NCBI GenBank assembly: GCA_027485675.1
Contig: JAIXQP010000020.1
Location: 1 to 46,171, forward strand
Direction of reading: 5' to 3'
Length of the DNA stretch: 46,171 bases
From: Terriglobales bacterium
GTDB taxonomy: Bacteria > Acidobacteriota > Terriglobia > Bryobacterales > Bryobacteraceae
Shown: piece by piece, positions 9,169-17,236 of the stretch
Layout of the letters: every line of letters starts with the position of its first letter
Numbering within the stretch: position 1 is the stretch's first letter
Translations under genes and position numbers: made by a program
Notes under the pieces: generated by a model
What the model was told of the DNA's origin: nothing
Seen by the model: only the letters and a program-made list of their open reading frames with translations
The model's database searches: none

Positions 9169-10491
9169 CTAAGTTTCGATATTGCCATCAGTTAGCTCGG
9201 TAGCTATCGGGATCTTCCGGGGCCGTCCCCGCTTCTTCTTCGGCTGCTCCGGCAGCAGTTCCACGCCGATCGCTACACACTTAGCCGCGAAGCCCAGTTT
9301 AGCCGCCCGCTGGCTCAGTCGCTTCAGTGTGCGTTGCGGATTCAGCTTATCGAAATAGTCGCCGCCTACCTCTCGATATACCGTCTGATCCCGAAGCAGC
9401 GCGTAAGCAATCACTAGAATCTGATGCGCCGTCGCCACCGCCGCCTTCTTCTTTCCACCCGCCCGCATCCGCCGCCGGAACACCGCCGTCAGATAGCAAT
9501 CCTTCATCCGCGACACCACCCACGCCGATTGACACAGTCCCCGGCGGATCCAACGGTTGCCGTGCCGCGTCCGCCCACTGTGCCGCTTCCCTGCGCTCTC
9601 GTTCATCCCCGGCACCAACCCCGCCCAACTGGCCGCGTGTTTCGCCGTCGGGAACCGGCTCATATCCACCCCCAACTCCGCCACCAGCGTCCACGCCGTC
9701 AGTAGATCCACTCCGGGGATCGTCAACAACCGCGTCACCTGTTCGTCGAAGGGTTGCATCGCCGCCGCCAATCGACGCTTAATCCGGCCAATCCCCTCCT
9801 CGGTCTGCCGCAGTTCGTCCAACAGTTCCGACAGCAGTTCGCGATGATGCTCTCTCACCCGGCCCCGGAACACCCGCCGCAGCTCGTCCTTCTTGCCCCG
9901 CAGCTTGCCCCTAGCGTAGTCGGCCAGCCAGCCCGGATCCGTCTTACCCGCCAGAATCGCCTGAAGAATCAGCCGTCCCGTCACGCCCAACACATCGCTG
10001 ACTACCGTGCCCAGCTTCAGGTTGGTGTCTTCGAGCACCTTCTCAATCCGGTTCTGAATCCGGTTCCGCTCCTCCACCTGCTTCACCCGCAGCCGGTTCC
10101 AGTCGCGGAGATCCTGACAGGCCACCGGCGGCACGAAGCTTGGCTTCAGCAAACCGCGCGCCAGCAGATCGGCGATCCACTCGGCATCGCTGGCATCGGT
10201 CTTCCGGCCCGGAATGTTGTGCATGTGGTACGGGTTGGCCAGCAGCAGTTCGCAGAGCCCGGTCAGCACATTCCACACCGGCTTCCAGTAGACGCCGGTG
10301 GACTCCATCGCCACGTGGGTCACCTTCTGGGAGAACAGCCAGAAGCGAAGCCGTTGCAACTCCCCCAGGTCAGTGGCGAAGGTCTTCAAGCGTACCTCCC
10401 GCTCGCCTTTCGTCCCCAGAACCAGGACGCAGGCGGTGAGGGAACCCTCGTGAACATCAATGCCGCAGCAGCGGCGATGAACGACTCTCAT
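9169..10491 (-). CDS. IS110-family transposase (bridge-RNA-guided recombinase type)
   Basis: The 440-residue protein has an N-terminal RuvC-like DEDD domain: Asp12 in GIDVHE, Glu63 in MESTGVYW, and Asp99/Asp102 in KTDASDAEW. A coiled-coil spacer and a helix-hairpin-helix-like LLTIPGVDLLTAWTLVAE follow. The C-terminal transposase domain carries the likely catalytic Ser in NESAGKRHSG (Ser299 or Ser305). All key residues are present, so it is probably active. The ATG at 10491 follows a perfect AGGAGG ribosome binding site. The C-terminal tail is basic (KKKRGRPRK). Members of this family recombine DNA guided by an RNA made from the non-coding end of the element. Confidence 0.95.
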   Translation of the reverse strand: MRVVHRRCCGIDVHEGSLTACVLVLGTKGEREVRLKTFATDLGELQRLRFWLFSQKVTHVAMESTGVYWKPVWNVLTGLCELLLANPYHMHNIPGRKTDASDAEWIADLLARGLLKPSFVPPVACQDLRDWNRLRVKQVEERNRIQNRIEKVLEDTNLKLGTVVSDVLGVTGRLILQAILAGKTDPGWLADYARGKLRGKKDELRRVFRGRVREHHRELLSELLDELRQTEEGIGRIKRRLAAAMQPFDEQVTRLLTIPGVDLLTAWTLVAELGVDMSRFPTAKHAASWAGLVPGMNESAGKRHSGRTRHGNRWIRRGLCQSAWVVSRMKDCYLTAVFRRRMRAGGKKKAAVATAHQILVIAYALLRDQTVYREVGGDYFDKLNPQRTLKRLSQRAAKLGFAAKCVAIGVELLPEQPKKKRGRPRKIPIATELTDGNIET

Positions 10492-10760
10492 CGAAACCTC
10501 CTGTGCGGTTGCGATGGGAAGGACACTCGAAAATACTCAGACTATTCTTCTCGGGCTCCACGGCTCACCGAGCCGTGTGCTCCACTTCGTTGTTCCTCAA
10601 AGGCGTCCCGGGTCAGACTCACAGACGGGCTCGAAGCACCAACCGAAGACCGACCTGCTTCCCCGCAACCAACTCCAGAATCGCTCAGGTTCCGACCCAT
10701 TTTCATCCTGCGCTTATGCCTCCGCGCAAGCCCGACATGACGATTCACAGGTGATGTGAA
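10492..10760 (-). ncRNA. Candidate bridge RNA region of the IS110 element
   Basis: The stretch upstream of the transposase carries no convincing gene. It contains two clear hairpins: a 7-bp stem (10707-10713 with 10724-10730, one G-U pair) and an 8-bp perfect stem with a 3-base loop (10559-10566 with 10570-10577). In the IS110 group with a long 5' non-coding end, this is where the bridge RNA is encoded. The boundaries and the guide loops were not determined. The assignment rests on position and structure, not on a family match. The following stretch to 10894 shows no confident promoter. Confidence 0.4.
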
Positions 10761-10894
10761 ACTTTATTTCCTTCTTTATCAGACACTTGCAAATATACCA
10801 CCGGGAACCCGCACCGCCTCGCTGTTAGCTTGGGGTTGTGAGAGACAGAGCGACCAAACGGCGCAAACAAGGCGACTGAGGAAGAAATAGACAG

Positions 10895-11134
10895 ATGAAA
10901 ACCGCGCAGCCGAAAATACCACCCGTCGATAACAAGTTTAAACTTCAGCTGATCGAATCTGCTCTACGCAAAATACACGAGCAGCTAACCACCCGTGAGG
11001 AATTGAAAGCAACTCCTGGTGATCTCATCAGACTGATCGAAGCCCACGGCGAACTACAAGAGTTCAATAGCCCGAACGAGGTATTGGTGAGATGGATCGA
11101 AAAAGAACACAATCCTCCCAAGACCAAAGAGTAA
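10895..11134 (+). CDS. Small protein at head of virion cassette, possible small terminase
   Basis: This 79-residue, mostly helical and charged protein starts at an ATG with GAGGAAG about 10 bases upstream. It is the first gene of the virion cassette and overlaps the large terminase gene by 43 bases. The small terminase subunit, which recognises DNA for packaging, usually lies at this place, but this protein is shorter than most and I see no helix-turn-helix. I do not recognise the family. The role is inferred from position only. Confidence 0.6.
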   Translation: MKTAQPKIPPVDNKFKLQLIESALRKIHEQLTTREELKATPGDLIRLIEAHGELQEFNSPNEVLVRWIEKEHNPPKTKE

Positions 11135-12423
11135 TCGTTGATCGATCGATTTGCTACGATGCACTTCCTTCGCAACGGGCCTTTCATGACTGCGAGAGCC
11201 GCTTCAAAGGATTCTCGGGACCGATCGGGTCGGGCAAGAGCCAAGCATTATGCCACGAGGCGATTCGGCTCAGTTACCTCAATCCGGGAAGACAGGGGAT
11301 GCTAGCGGCACCCACTTTCCCCATGCTTCGCGATGCAACCCAGCGAAGCCTGTTCGACTTACTCGAACAAAGCCGAATACCCACATCATTTAATAAGGCC
11401 GAAAACTGCCTGACCATGCTCGATACGAACTCAAAGATCCTCTTTCGCAGTTTGGAGGACTTTGAACGACTTCGCGGAACGAATCTGGCTTGGTTCGGCG
11501 TTGACGAACTCACCTACTGCCGAGAAGAGGCTTGGCTTCGGCTCGAGGGACGCCTCCGGGATCCGAAAGCGAAGAGGCTAACCGGATTCGGCGTCTGGAC
11601 CCCCAAGGGTTTTGATTGGGTCTACAAACGATTCCTGGGTAGCCCGGTGGGAGACTACAAGGCGATTCTTGCTCAACCCAGGGAGAATCGGCACCTTCTA
11701 TCCGCCATTCCAGACTTCTACGACCGATTAAAAGAAAGCTATGACGAACGGTTTTACCAGCAGGAGGTTCTGGGCAGCTATCTGAACATTAGCGCAGGTC
11801 AGGCGTACTACAGTTTCGATAGAACCCAGAACGTCACCCCGTGCGCATACGATCCTGCCAGACCGCTGTACTGGGCACTAGATTTCAACGTCGACCCCAT
11901 GTCTTCAGTGGTGGTTCAAGTAATTGGCGACACAATTCACGTCATCGATGAGATCTCACTCTCTCGTGCCACAACATGGGACGCATGCGACGAATTCTTG
12001 CGTCGATTTCCCAACTGCCATGGATTAACCATCTTCGGAGACGCCTCGGGCAACTCCATGAAGACGACCGGACCAACCGACGCCGACGCAATCAGCACAT
12101 TTTTCCGAACGCGCAACATTCAAGGATGCCGGCTGGAGCTGCCAAAGCAAAATCCCGCTGTTCGCGAACGGATCCTCTTAATGAACAGCACTCTAAAGGA
12201 CGCGGCGGGAAGGCGGCGCCTACTGATCGCACCCCGATGCACGGAGCTGATCAAGGATCTCGAACAGGTCACGCTGCTTCCAGGAACGATGATCATCGAC
12301 AAGGGACATGATCCCAAGCGAACTCATCTATCCGACGCATTAGGATACCTGCTCTGGCAAGTGGTGAGCAACGACAGCCGGCAAACCGCCGGATACAAGA
12401 CCCGCCGTTTGCCGGGCTTCTAA
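11092..12423 (+). CDS. Phage terminase large subunit
   Basis: This is the motor that pumps DNA into the capsid and cuts it. The 443-residue protein is complete. It has Walker A GPIGSGKS (43-50), Walker B ending in Asp138-Glu139 (AWFGVDEL), and the RuvC-like nuclease acids Asp264/Asp268 (ALDFNVDP), Asp317 (IFGDASG) and Asp415 (HLSDALGYL). The start ATG lies inside the preceding gene, after a GAGG motif. Portal and scaffold genes follow on the same strand. Preservation of both active sites argues that packaging is, or recently was, under selection. Confidence 0.95.
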   Translation: MDRKRTQSSQDQRVIVDRSICYDALPSQRAFHDCESRFKGFSGPIGSGKSQALCHEAIRLSYLNPGRQGMLAAPTFPMLRDATQRSLFDLLEQSRIPTSFNKAENCLTMLDTNSKILFRSLEDFERLRGTNLAWFGVDELTYCREEAWLRLEGRLRDPKAKRLTGFGVWTPKGFDWVYKRFLGSPVGDYKAILAQPRENRHLLSAIPDFYDRLKESYDERFYQQEVLGSYLNISAGQAYYSFDRTQNVTPCAYDPARPLYWALDFNVDPMSSVVVQVIGDTIHVIDEISLSRATTWDACDEFLRRFPNCHGLTIFGDASGNSMKTTGPTDADAISTFFRTRNIQGCRLELPKQNPAVRERILLMNSTLKDAAGRRRLLIAPRCTELIKDLEQVTLLPGTMIIDKGHDPKRTHLSDALGYLLWQVVSNDSRQTAGYKTRRLPGF

Positions 12424-12518
12424 AATCAACGCGCGGGCGACGGCAGAGCGCCCAAAGACATTAAGGTGGCGCGGTTAAGCGCGCCGAAACACCCTCAAAT
12501 CAGCTAACAAGGACCCCC

Positions 12519-13931
12519 ATGGTTACACGTATCGATCAAGAACATGCGGAATATCGCAGCAAGCGCGAGCTTTGGAAGCGGTATCAAGATCTCTACACCG
12601 GAGGAGAAGGGTTCAAGCTCAACTCCGCGAATTACCTCATACCGCGCCAGAAGGAACCAGCGGATGTATATGGCGAGCGATTGAACCGGGTGTTCTATGA
12701 GAACTACATTGGCTCGATCATCGATTGGTACGCCGCTACGTTGTTCCGGCGGGAACCGGTGATCAGTCTCGAGGGCACCAACGAGTCTGCTCGTACCTTC
12801 TTCAGTGACTTTATTGAAGACTGCGACCGGAAAGGCACGAATCTGAGTGACTTTTACCGGCGGCAGATAACCGACGCACTGGTATACGGGGTCGGATATG
12901 CGCTAGTGGACTTTCCTCGGACTAACCATACAGCGTCAAGCCGGGCCGAGGAAGAGTTGCTCGGCGCGAGCCGGGCATACCTGGTGCACTGTAACCCGGA
13001 AGAACTGGTGAACTGGAGCCGAGACGAGCATGGGAACTTCGAGTGGATTGTTTTGCGGACCACGCATAGCTCCAAACGCAACATAGAAGACACGGAGAAT
13101 ACGATCGAGACTCGGTGGATTTACTACGACCGAGAACGCTTTAAGGTTTACCGGCGCACCATCCAGGCGGGGGTGGCCAAACAGGCCAACAGCGTGATTG
13201 AACTGGTCGACGAAGGCATCCACGGCCTGGCGAAGCTGGGCCGGGTTCCGCTGTTCGAATTCACGGTGAGCCAGGGTATGTGGCTGATGAACAAGGCGGC
13301 GCTGCTGCAACTGGAGCACTTCAACAAGTCGAACGCACTGAGCTGGGCACTCACGATGGGGTTGTTTGCGATGCCCGTGGTTTACAGCGATAAGACATTT
13401 GACCAAATGGTGGGCGAAAGCTACTTTCTCCAATTGGGCCCGGGCGACCGGTTCGGTTGGACGGAACCCGAGGGGAAGGTATTCGAAATCGCAACCCAGA
13501 ATCTGCACCGGCTTAAAGACGAGATATACCGGGTTTGCTACCTGATCGGGCAAGCGGGTCCGGTGGTGGGCGACAGCCGGCCTGTTTCCGGGTTAGCCAA
13601 GCAGCGGGACTTTGCCATTACCCAAGAGGTCCTGCGGAGTTTCGGTGACTCCGTAAAGGACGTACTGAAACGGGTCCTGAAGGCCATCGAAAACGTTCGC
13701 GAGGACGGGCTGCAGGTGAACGTCTCCGGATTGGATGAGTTTGATATCGGCGACTTTGCCAGCGAGGTCGATGACGCCTCGAAGTTGATGGGTATGGACA
13801 TCGATTCCCCGACATTGGCGAAACAGGTTTACAAGAAATTGGCGTTCAAGTATCTCTGCGATGAAAGGCAGGATATCAAGGACACAATCGCGCGCGAAAT
13901 CGATGACTGGTTTCTGCGTGGCGTTAAGTAA
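12519..13931 (+). CDS. Phage portal protein
   Basis: The portal forms the ring through which DNA enters the head. The 470-residue protein has the layout of the DUF4055/SPP1 gp6-like portals: an N-terminal region of Tyr/Arg-rich helices (YGERLNRVFYENYIGSIIDW), a central stem-like part, and C-terminal helices. It starts at an ATG preceded by AAGGA. A 95-base gap before it contains a 6-bp GC hairpin (GGCGCG/CGCGCC). It is followed after 12 bases by the putative scaffold gene. The length is normal for the family. Confidence 0.9.
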   Translation: MVTRIDQEHAEYRSKRELWKRYQDLYTGGEGFKLNSANYLIPRQKEPADVYGERLNRVFYENYIGSIIDWYAATLFRREPVISLEGTNESARTFFSDFIEDCDRKGTNLSDFYRRQITDALVYGVGYALVDFPRTNHTASSRAEEELLGASRAYLVHCNPEELVNWSRDEHGNFEWIVLRTTHSSKRNIEDTENTIETRWIYYDRERFKVYRRTIQAGVAKQANSVIELVDEGIHGLAKLGRVPLFEFTVSQGMWLMNKAALLQLEHFNKSNALSWALTMGLFAMPVVYSDKTFDQMVGESYFLQLGPGDRFGWTEPEGKVFEIATQNLHRLKDEIYRVCYLIGQAGPVVGDSRPVSGLAKQRDFAITQEVLRSFGDSVKDVLKRVLKAIENVREDGLQVNVSGLDEFDIGDFASEVDDASKLMGMDIDSPTLAKQVYKKLAFKYLCDERQDIKDTIAREIDDWFLRGVK

Positions 13932-13943
13932 GGAGGAAGATGC

Positions 13944-14531
13944 ATGGATGAGAGCAAACAGGACCAAACACCAGCGGGACGCGGGGTCGATTTTCGGCAC
14001 CTGATTCAAGAAGCCGTACGCGAGTTCGTGAACTTGGAGCAGTCCAAGAGCGAACCGGCATACAAGGTTGAACTCGAGGAGGAACGGCGTCGCCGGGAAG
14101 CGCTGGAGCGGCGGATGAATGAATTGGTCGAGGAAAACCGCCGTAGCCGGTTAATCGCCGAGGAGGCAGAGCGCAGTTCTGCAATCCGGAGCGAACTGCA
14201 GCGTCTCGGCGTGCAGAAGCTTGACCTGGCATTCCGAGCCGTGAAAGACGATATCCAGCGGACCGAAGACGGCCGGCTGGTTGCCAAGACCACAGGCGGT
14301 GACGTTTCAGTGAAGGAGTTTCTGGCGCACTTTGTCAGCGAGAATCCTGAGCTACTTCCTGCCAGAATTACTGGCGGCTCTGGTGCTTCCCACAGCTCTA
14401 AGGCACCAGTGGCTTCACCGGTTGGTGGTTTTGATATTGACAAGATTCGGCCAGGAATGCCGAAGGAAGATCTGGAACGAGCTCGGCAAGAGATCTCCCG
14501 AATCGCTCAGCAGATCAACAGCTCCCGATAG
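13944..14531 (+). CDS. Putative capsid scaffolding protein
   Basis: The 195-residue protein is highly charged, with a long coiled coil at about 40-90 (EEERRRREALERR, NELVEENRRSR) and a low-complexity linker before a short helical C-terminus. This build and its place between portal and coat protein are typical of scaffolds, which shape the procapsid and then leave. No protease gene is present, as in P22-like systems where the scaffold exits intact. A strong AAGGAGG lies before the ATG. Function is inferred from position and composition. Confidence 0.75.
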   Translation: MDESKQDQTPAGRGVDFRHLIQEAVREFVNLEQSKSEPAYKVELEEERRRREALERRMNELVEENRRSRLIAEEAERSSAIRSELQRLGVQKLDLAFRAVKDDIQRTEDGRLVAKTTGGDVSVKEFLAHFVSENPELLPARITGGSGASHSSKAPVASPVGGFDIDKIRPGMPKEDLERARQEISRIAQQINSSR

Positions 14532-14580
14532 GCGATTCTGAATCCTCCGGCTGCTTCTTGCCACCGGAGGTCAGATTCGC
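14532..14580 (+). promoter_or_regulatory. Long hairpin between scaffold and coat genes
   Basis: Directly after the scaffold stop codon an imperfect stem of about 16 pairs can form. GCGA (14532-14535), TCTGA (14537-14541) and CCTCCGG (14544-14550) pair with CCGGAGG (14564-14570), TCAGA (14571-14575) and TCGC (14577-14580), around a 13-base loop. No T-run follows. It could be an mRNA processing or stability element for the coat transcript, or a DNA feature of the packaging system. Confidence 0.5.
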
Positions 14581-14641
14581 TTGTACAACTTCCCCGGCAC
14601 CATTCACGGCCGGAGCCATCCGGCCAGATAGAGACAATAAC

Positions 14642-14685
14642 CGCCCCGATGCCTTGACGGCCCGGGGCGCTTTCATTTAAGGAGA
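14642..14685 (+). terminator. Weak terminator or attenuator ahead of coat gene
   Basis: CGCCCCG (14642-14648) pairs perfectly with CGGGGCG (14673-14679) around a 24-base loop and is followed by CTTTCATTT. The long loop and broken T-run make a strong terminator unlikely. It lies just before the AAGGAGA ribosome binding site of the coat gene. Confidence 0.35.
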
Positions 14686-14691
14686 CATGAA

Positions 14692-15603
14692 ATGCCTGCT
14701 ATTACTTCGTCGAACGTTGCGAATGCACTGGTCAAGTTGGTTGCGGCGGACGCGCTGCCGGCCCTGATGGGCAACCTGGTGATGGGAAACCTGGTGAACC
14801 GGAACTTTGAGCCTTCCCTGGCTCAGGCTGGTGACACGATCAATGTTCCGATTCCGCCGACCCTGGTGGCGAACAACATCGCTCAGGGCGGCACCGTGAC
14901 GACCCAGAATCCGAGCCTGGGCAATGCGCAGATCGTTCTGAACACGCATGCCGAGGCGACGTTCCAGATTCCGGACGTTACGAAGGTGCTTGCGGTTCCG
15001 GATCTGCTCCGGCTTTACATGGAGCCGGCCGTGGTGGCACTGGCCGAGAAGATCGAGTCCGATCTGTTGTCGCTGTACTCGCAGTTCACGGCCAACACGG
15101 CGTTGGGCTTTGCGGGTTCTCCGATTACGGAATCCCTGGTGGACGAGGCCGAGACGGCCCTGTTCAATGCCAAGGTGCCTTCGGCTTCTCAGAAGTACCT
15201 GGTGGTCGATGGCAGCACCTATTCGCAACTTCGGCAAATTCCGCGCTTCTCGGAATACAACACGGCCGGTGAGGCGGGTGTGCGGGCGATGATCGACGGT
15301 TCGGTTGGGAAGTTGAAGGACTTCTTTGTGTTCCGTTCGCAGTTCGTCTCGAAGACGGGTTCGGCGCCGACCACGACGCAGAATCTGGCCTTTGCGAAAG
15401 ATGCCATCGGGCTCTGTGTTCGCCGGTTGCCGCAGCCGCTTCCGGGCACTGGCGCGATTGCGGAGTACTCGGAACTCGGCAATTTCGGCATGCGGGTGAT
15501 GATGAGCTACCAGCCGAACACGCTGGCTCAGCAGTTCACCGTCGATTGCCTGTATGGCGTTGCCGTACTACGGAACAACTTCGGCGTTCAGGTGCGTAGC
15601 TAG
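14692..15603 (+). CDS. Major capsid protein, P22 coat-like
   Basis: This is the shell protein of the particle. The 303-residue sequence shows features of the P22-type coat family with the HK97 fold: an N-terminal helix (NVANALVKLVAADALPALMG), a beta-rich DTINVPIPPT segment, a long spine helix around DLLRLYMEPAVVALAEKIE, and YLVVDGSTYSQL. The gene follows a putative scaffold and no protease gene, as in P22-like heads. Codon choice is strongly biased to frequent codons, as expected for a highly made protein. A perfect terminator follows directly. Confidence 0.88.
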   Translation: MPAITSSNVANALVKLVAADALPALMGNLVMGNLVNRNFEPSLAQAGDTINVPIPPTLVANNIAQGGTVTTQNPSLGNAQIVLNTHAEATFQIPDVTKVLAVPDLLRLYMEPAVVALAEKIESDLLSLYSQFTANTALGFAGSPITESLVDEAETALFNAKVPSASQKYLVVDGSTYSQLRQIPRFSEYNTAGEAGVRAMIDGSVGKLKDFFVFRSQFVSKTGSAPTTTQNLAFAKDAIGLCVRRLPQPLPGTGAIAEYSELGNFGMRVMMSYQPNTLAQQFTVDCLYGVAVLRNNFGVQVRS

Positions 15604-15611
15604 TTGACAGC

Positions 15612-15646
15612 GCCGGGCGGTTTCGACCGCCCGGCATTTCTTTTTT
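15612..15646 (+). terminator. Strong intrinsic terminator after coat gene
   Basis: GCCGGGCGG (15612-15620) and CCGCCCGGC (15627-15635) form a perfect 9-bp GC stem with a 6-base loop, followed by ATTTCTTTTTT. It lies inside the structural cassette, 9 bases after the coat stop codon and 14 bases before the next gene. It should lower transcription of all tail genes relative to the coat. Confidence 0.9.
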
Positions 15647-15659
15647 CACTGAGGGGACC

Positions 15660-15968
15660 ATGGACTTACGACGCTATTACGAGGCGATACAACGTATCGA
15701 GGAGCAGATTGCAGGGCAGGATGTCCTGGTAGTCAGCGAGGCGACTGCCGACGGAGGACGGCCGGGAGTTATCTCCGAGGTAACCCGGAACGCCGGAGCC
15801 CGATTAGTCGTGGAAGGAAAGGCACGCTTCGCGACGGCTGAAGAGAAGGCGAGTTTTCGTCAACATCGGCAGAAAGAGCCGATCGCACCATCGGCGCCGC
15901 AGCCTCCAACTGCTGCTGCCACAACAGTAACCAAGCAATCCGTCGTGCGTCGGGCCAGAAAGGGCTAA
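15660..15968 (+). CDS. Small virion-cassette protein of unknown function
   Basis: The 102-residue protein has a folded N-terminal part (VLVVSEATADGGRPGVISEV, then ARLVVEGKARFAT) and a basic, Pro/Ala-rich tail ending in RRARKG. The ATG follows GAGGGG. It lies between the coat protein and a connector-type gene, where head decoration or head-completion proteins are usual. I do not recognise a family; a head role is inferred from position only. Confidence 0.65.
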   Translation: MDLRRYYEAIQRIEEQIAGQDVLVVSEATADGGRPGVISEVTRNAGARLVVEGKARFATAEEKASFRQHRQKEPIAPSAPQPPTAAATTVTKQSVVRRARKG

Positions 15969-15980
15969 AAGGAACAGTTT

Positions 15981-16727
15981 ATGGCACTCTTTGTAGACCG
16001 CAATCCATCAGAACCGAGCGACCTCTCGCAGTACGAGAGCTCCATCTTTCAAACCGCTTCGACCGAGGGAATCGACCTGGTCGCCAAGGGAACGGTGGCG
16101 GCGCTCGAGATTCGGCTCGAGCTACAACGCTTTTTGTTGCGCATGGCCACGGCTGGGAGCATCGCAATTCACCAGGTCGTAGTCAACGATGCACTTCGCC
16201 GGTGGCACATCCTGCGGACGATCGCGCTGACGTACCAAGATGCGTACTTCCAGCAGCTCAACGAGCGTTATAAGTACAAACTCGATTCCTACAGGAACCT
16301 GAGTGAGTCGGCGTCGGAACTCTTGTTCGACACTGGTGTAGGAATCGCGTACTCGCCGATTCACCGGCCGGGAATTCCCACGCTTGGACAAGCCGTCGGG
16401 GCTCAACCAGCGAGCATTTGGTGGGCAAGCATCAGTTGGATCAATGCCCAGGGTGGGGAGAGCGAGGCGGGACCGGTCGTTTCGATCGCCACGGAAAACG
16501 GATCACGGTTGTTAGTTTCACCGCCTATTCATCCGGTGAACGCTGTCGCGTGGAATGTTTACGCCGGCCAGACGTCGGACGGGCAAATGAAGCAGAATAC
16601 GAACCCTCTTTCTCTGGGCGAAACATGGACGATGCCGGATGAGGGACTGCTCAGCGGCGTTTCCCCTTCGAAGGGCCAGGACCCCGAAGCGTTACTGCGT
16701 CGGACAGCAACCATCTTGAGAGGCTAA
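15981..16727 (+). CDS. Putative head-tail connector with Ig-like C-terminal domain
   Basis: The 248-residue protein has a helical N-terminal half (about 1-125). It is followed by an Ig/fibronectin-type domain, recognised by IWWASISWINAQGGESEAG and AWNVYAGQTSDG, which are strand patterns common in phage surface domains. It lies directly upstream of a tail terminator-like gene. Position and the helical part suggest a head-tail adaptor; the Ig-like part may sit on the particle surface. No named family was recognised. Confidence 0.65.
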   Translation: MALFVDRNPSEPSDLSQYESSIFQTASTEGIDLVAKGTVAALEIRLELQRFLLRMATAGSIAIHQVVVNDALRRWHILRTIALTYQDAYFQQLNERYKYKLDSYRNLSESASELLFDTGVGIAYSPIHRPGIPTLGQAVGAQPASIWWASISWINAQGGESEAGPVVSIATENGSRLLVSPPIHPVNAVAWNVYAGQTSDGQMKQNTNPLSLGETWTMPDEGLLSGVSPSKGQDPEALLRRTATILRG

Positions 16728-16731
16728 CCGA

Positions 16732-17226
16732 ATGGCACAGATTGCAACCATCGCCACCAAAACTCTCGAGAACCTGTTGCGGGCGCCGACGGGTCTGGCA
16801 AACGGACTGGCCGCGGTTAACATCCGCACCGGAAACGAACTGGCACCGCTTCGGGCAGGCCAGATTGTCGCGCAGAACATCGGATCCGACTTAGTGGAGA
16901 AGTCAACCGGGGTCCACTATCCGACGTACTTCGTTTATTGCGAGAAGCTGAACAATACCCTTCGGGAAAAGTTTCGACAGTTCTCGGGGACAGCAACTCT
17001 CGCAGTGGAAGTGCGCGTAACCCACGACCGGCTGGAACATCTTGCCAGCAGCGTCCAACACTACGTGGACGCTTTGACAGAGACACTGGACGCCAATAGA
17101 GGCGACTGGGGCGACGGACAGTTTTACACGGGCGGATACCAGATTTCATTCGGTCCTGTCAAAACCGGCGGCAAGAACTACCTCCAAGTTGCGAAAGCCA
17201 CTTTCGACTTACAGATCAGCAAGTAG
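16732..17226 (+). CDS. Putative tail terminator/completion protein
   Basis: The 164-residue protein has the alternating helix and strand layout of tail-completion proteins. Strands such as GTATLAVEVRVTHD are followed by the helix of HLASSVQHYVDALTETLD, with a final strand around YLQVAKATFDLQI. It lies between a connector-type gene and the tail tube gene, the normal place of the tail terminator. It begins 4 bases after the upstream gene. Family assignment is by layout and position. Confidence 0.65.
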   Translation: MAQIATIATKTLENLLRAPTGLANGLAAVNIRTGNELAPLRAGQIVAQNIGSDLVEKSTGVHYPTYFVYCEKLNNTLREKFRQFSGTATLAVEVRVTHDRLEHLASSVQHYVDALTETLDANRGDWGDGQFYTGGYQISFGPVKTGGKNYLQVAKATFDLQISK

Positions 17227-17236
17227 AGGAATTGAT

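Larger units (their letters stand above)
9169..10760 (-). mobile_element. IS110-family insertion element (ends approximate)
   Basis: The element consists of an IS110-type transposase gene with a non-coding, hairpin-rich region of about 250-300 bases upstream of it on the coding strand. IS110 elements lack long terminal inverted repeats and make no clear target duplication, so the ends cannot be fixed from one copy. The coordinates give the minimum that is probably inside. The base composition of the gene differs in strand bias from its surroundings, which fits recent insertion. Confidence 0.75.

Noticed and set aside
10542-10748. 68-codon minus-strand frame upstream of the IS110 transposase
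   Set aside because: It overlaps both hairpins, has no ribosome binding site and an unremarkable basic, Ser/Arg-rich product. The region fits a non-coding RNA better.
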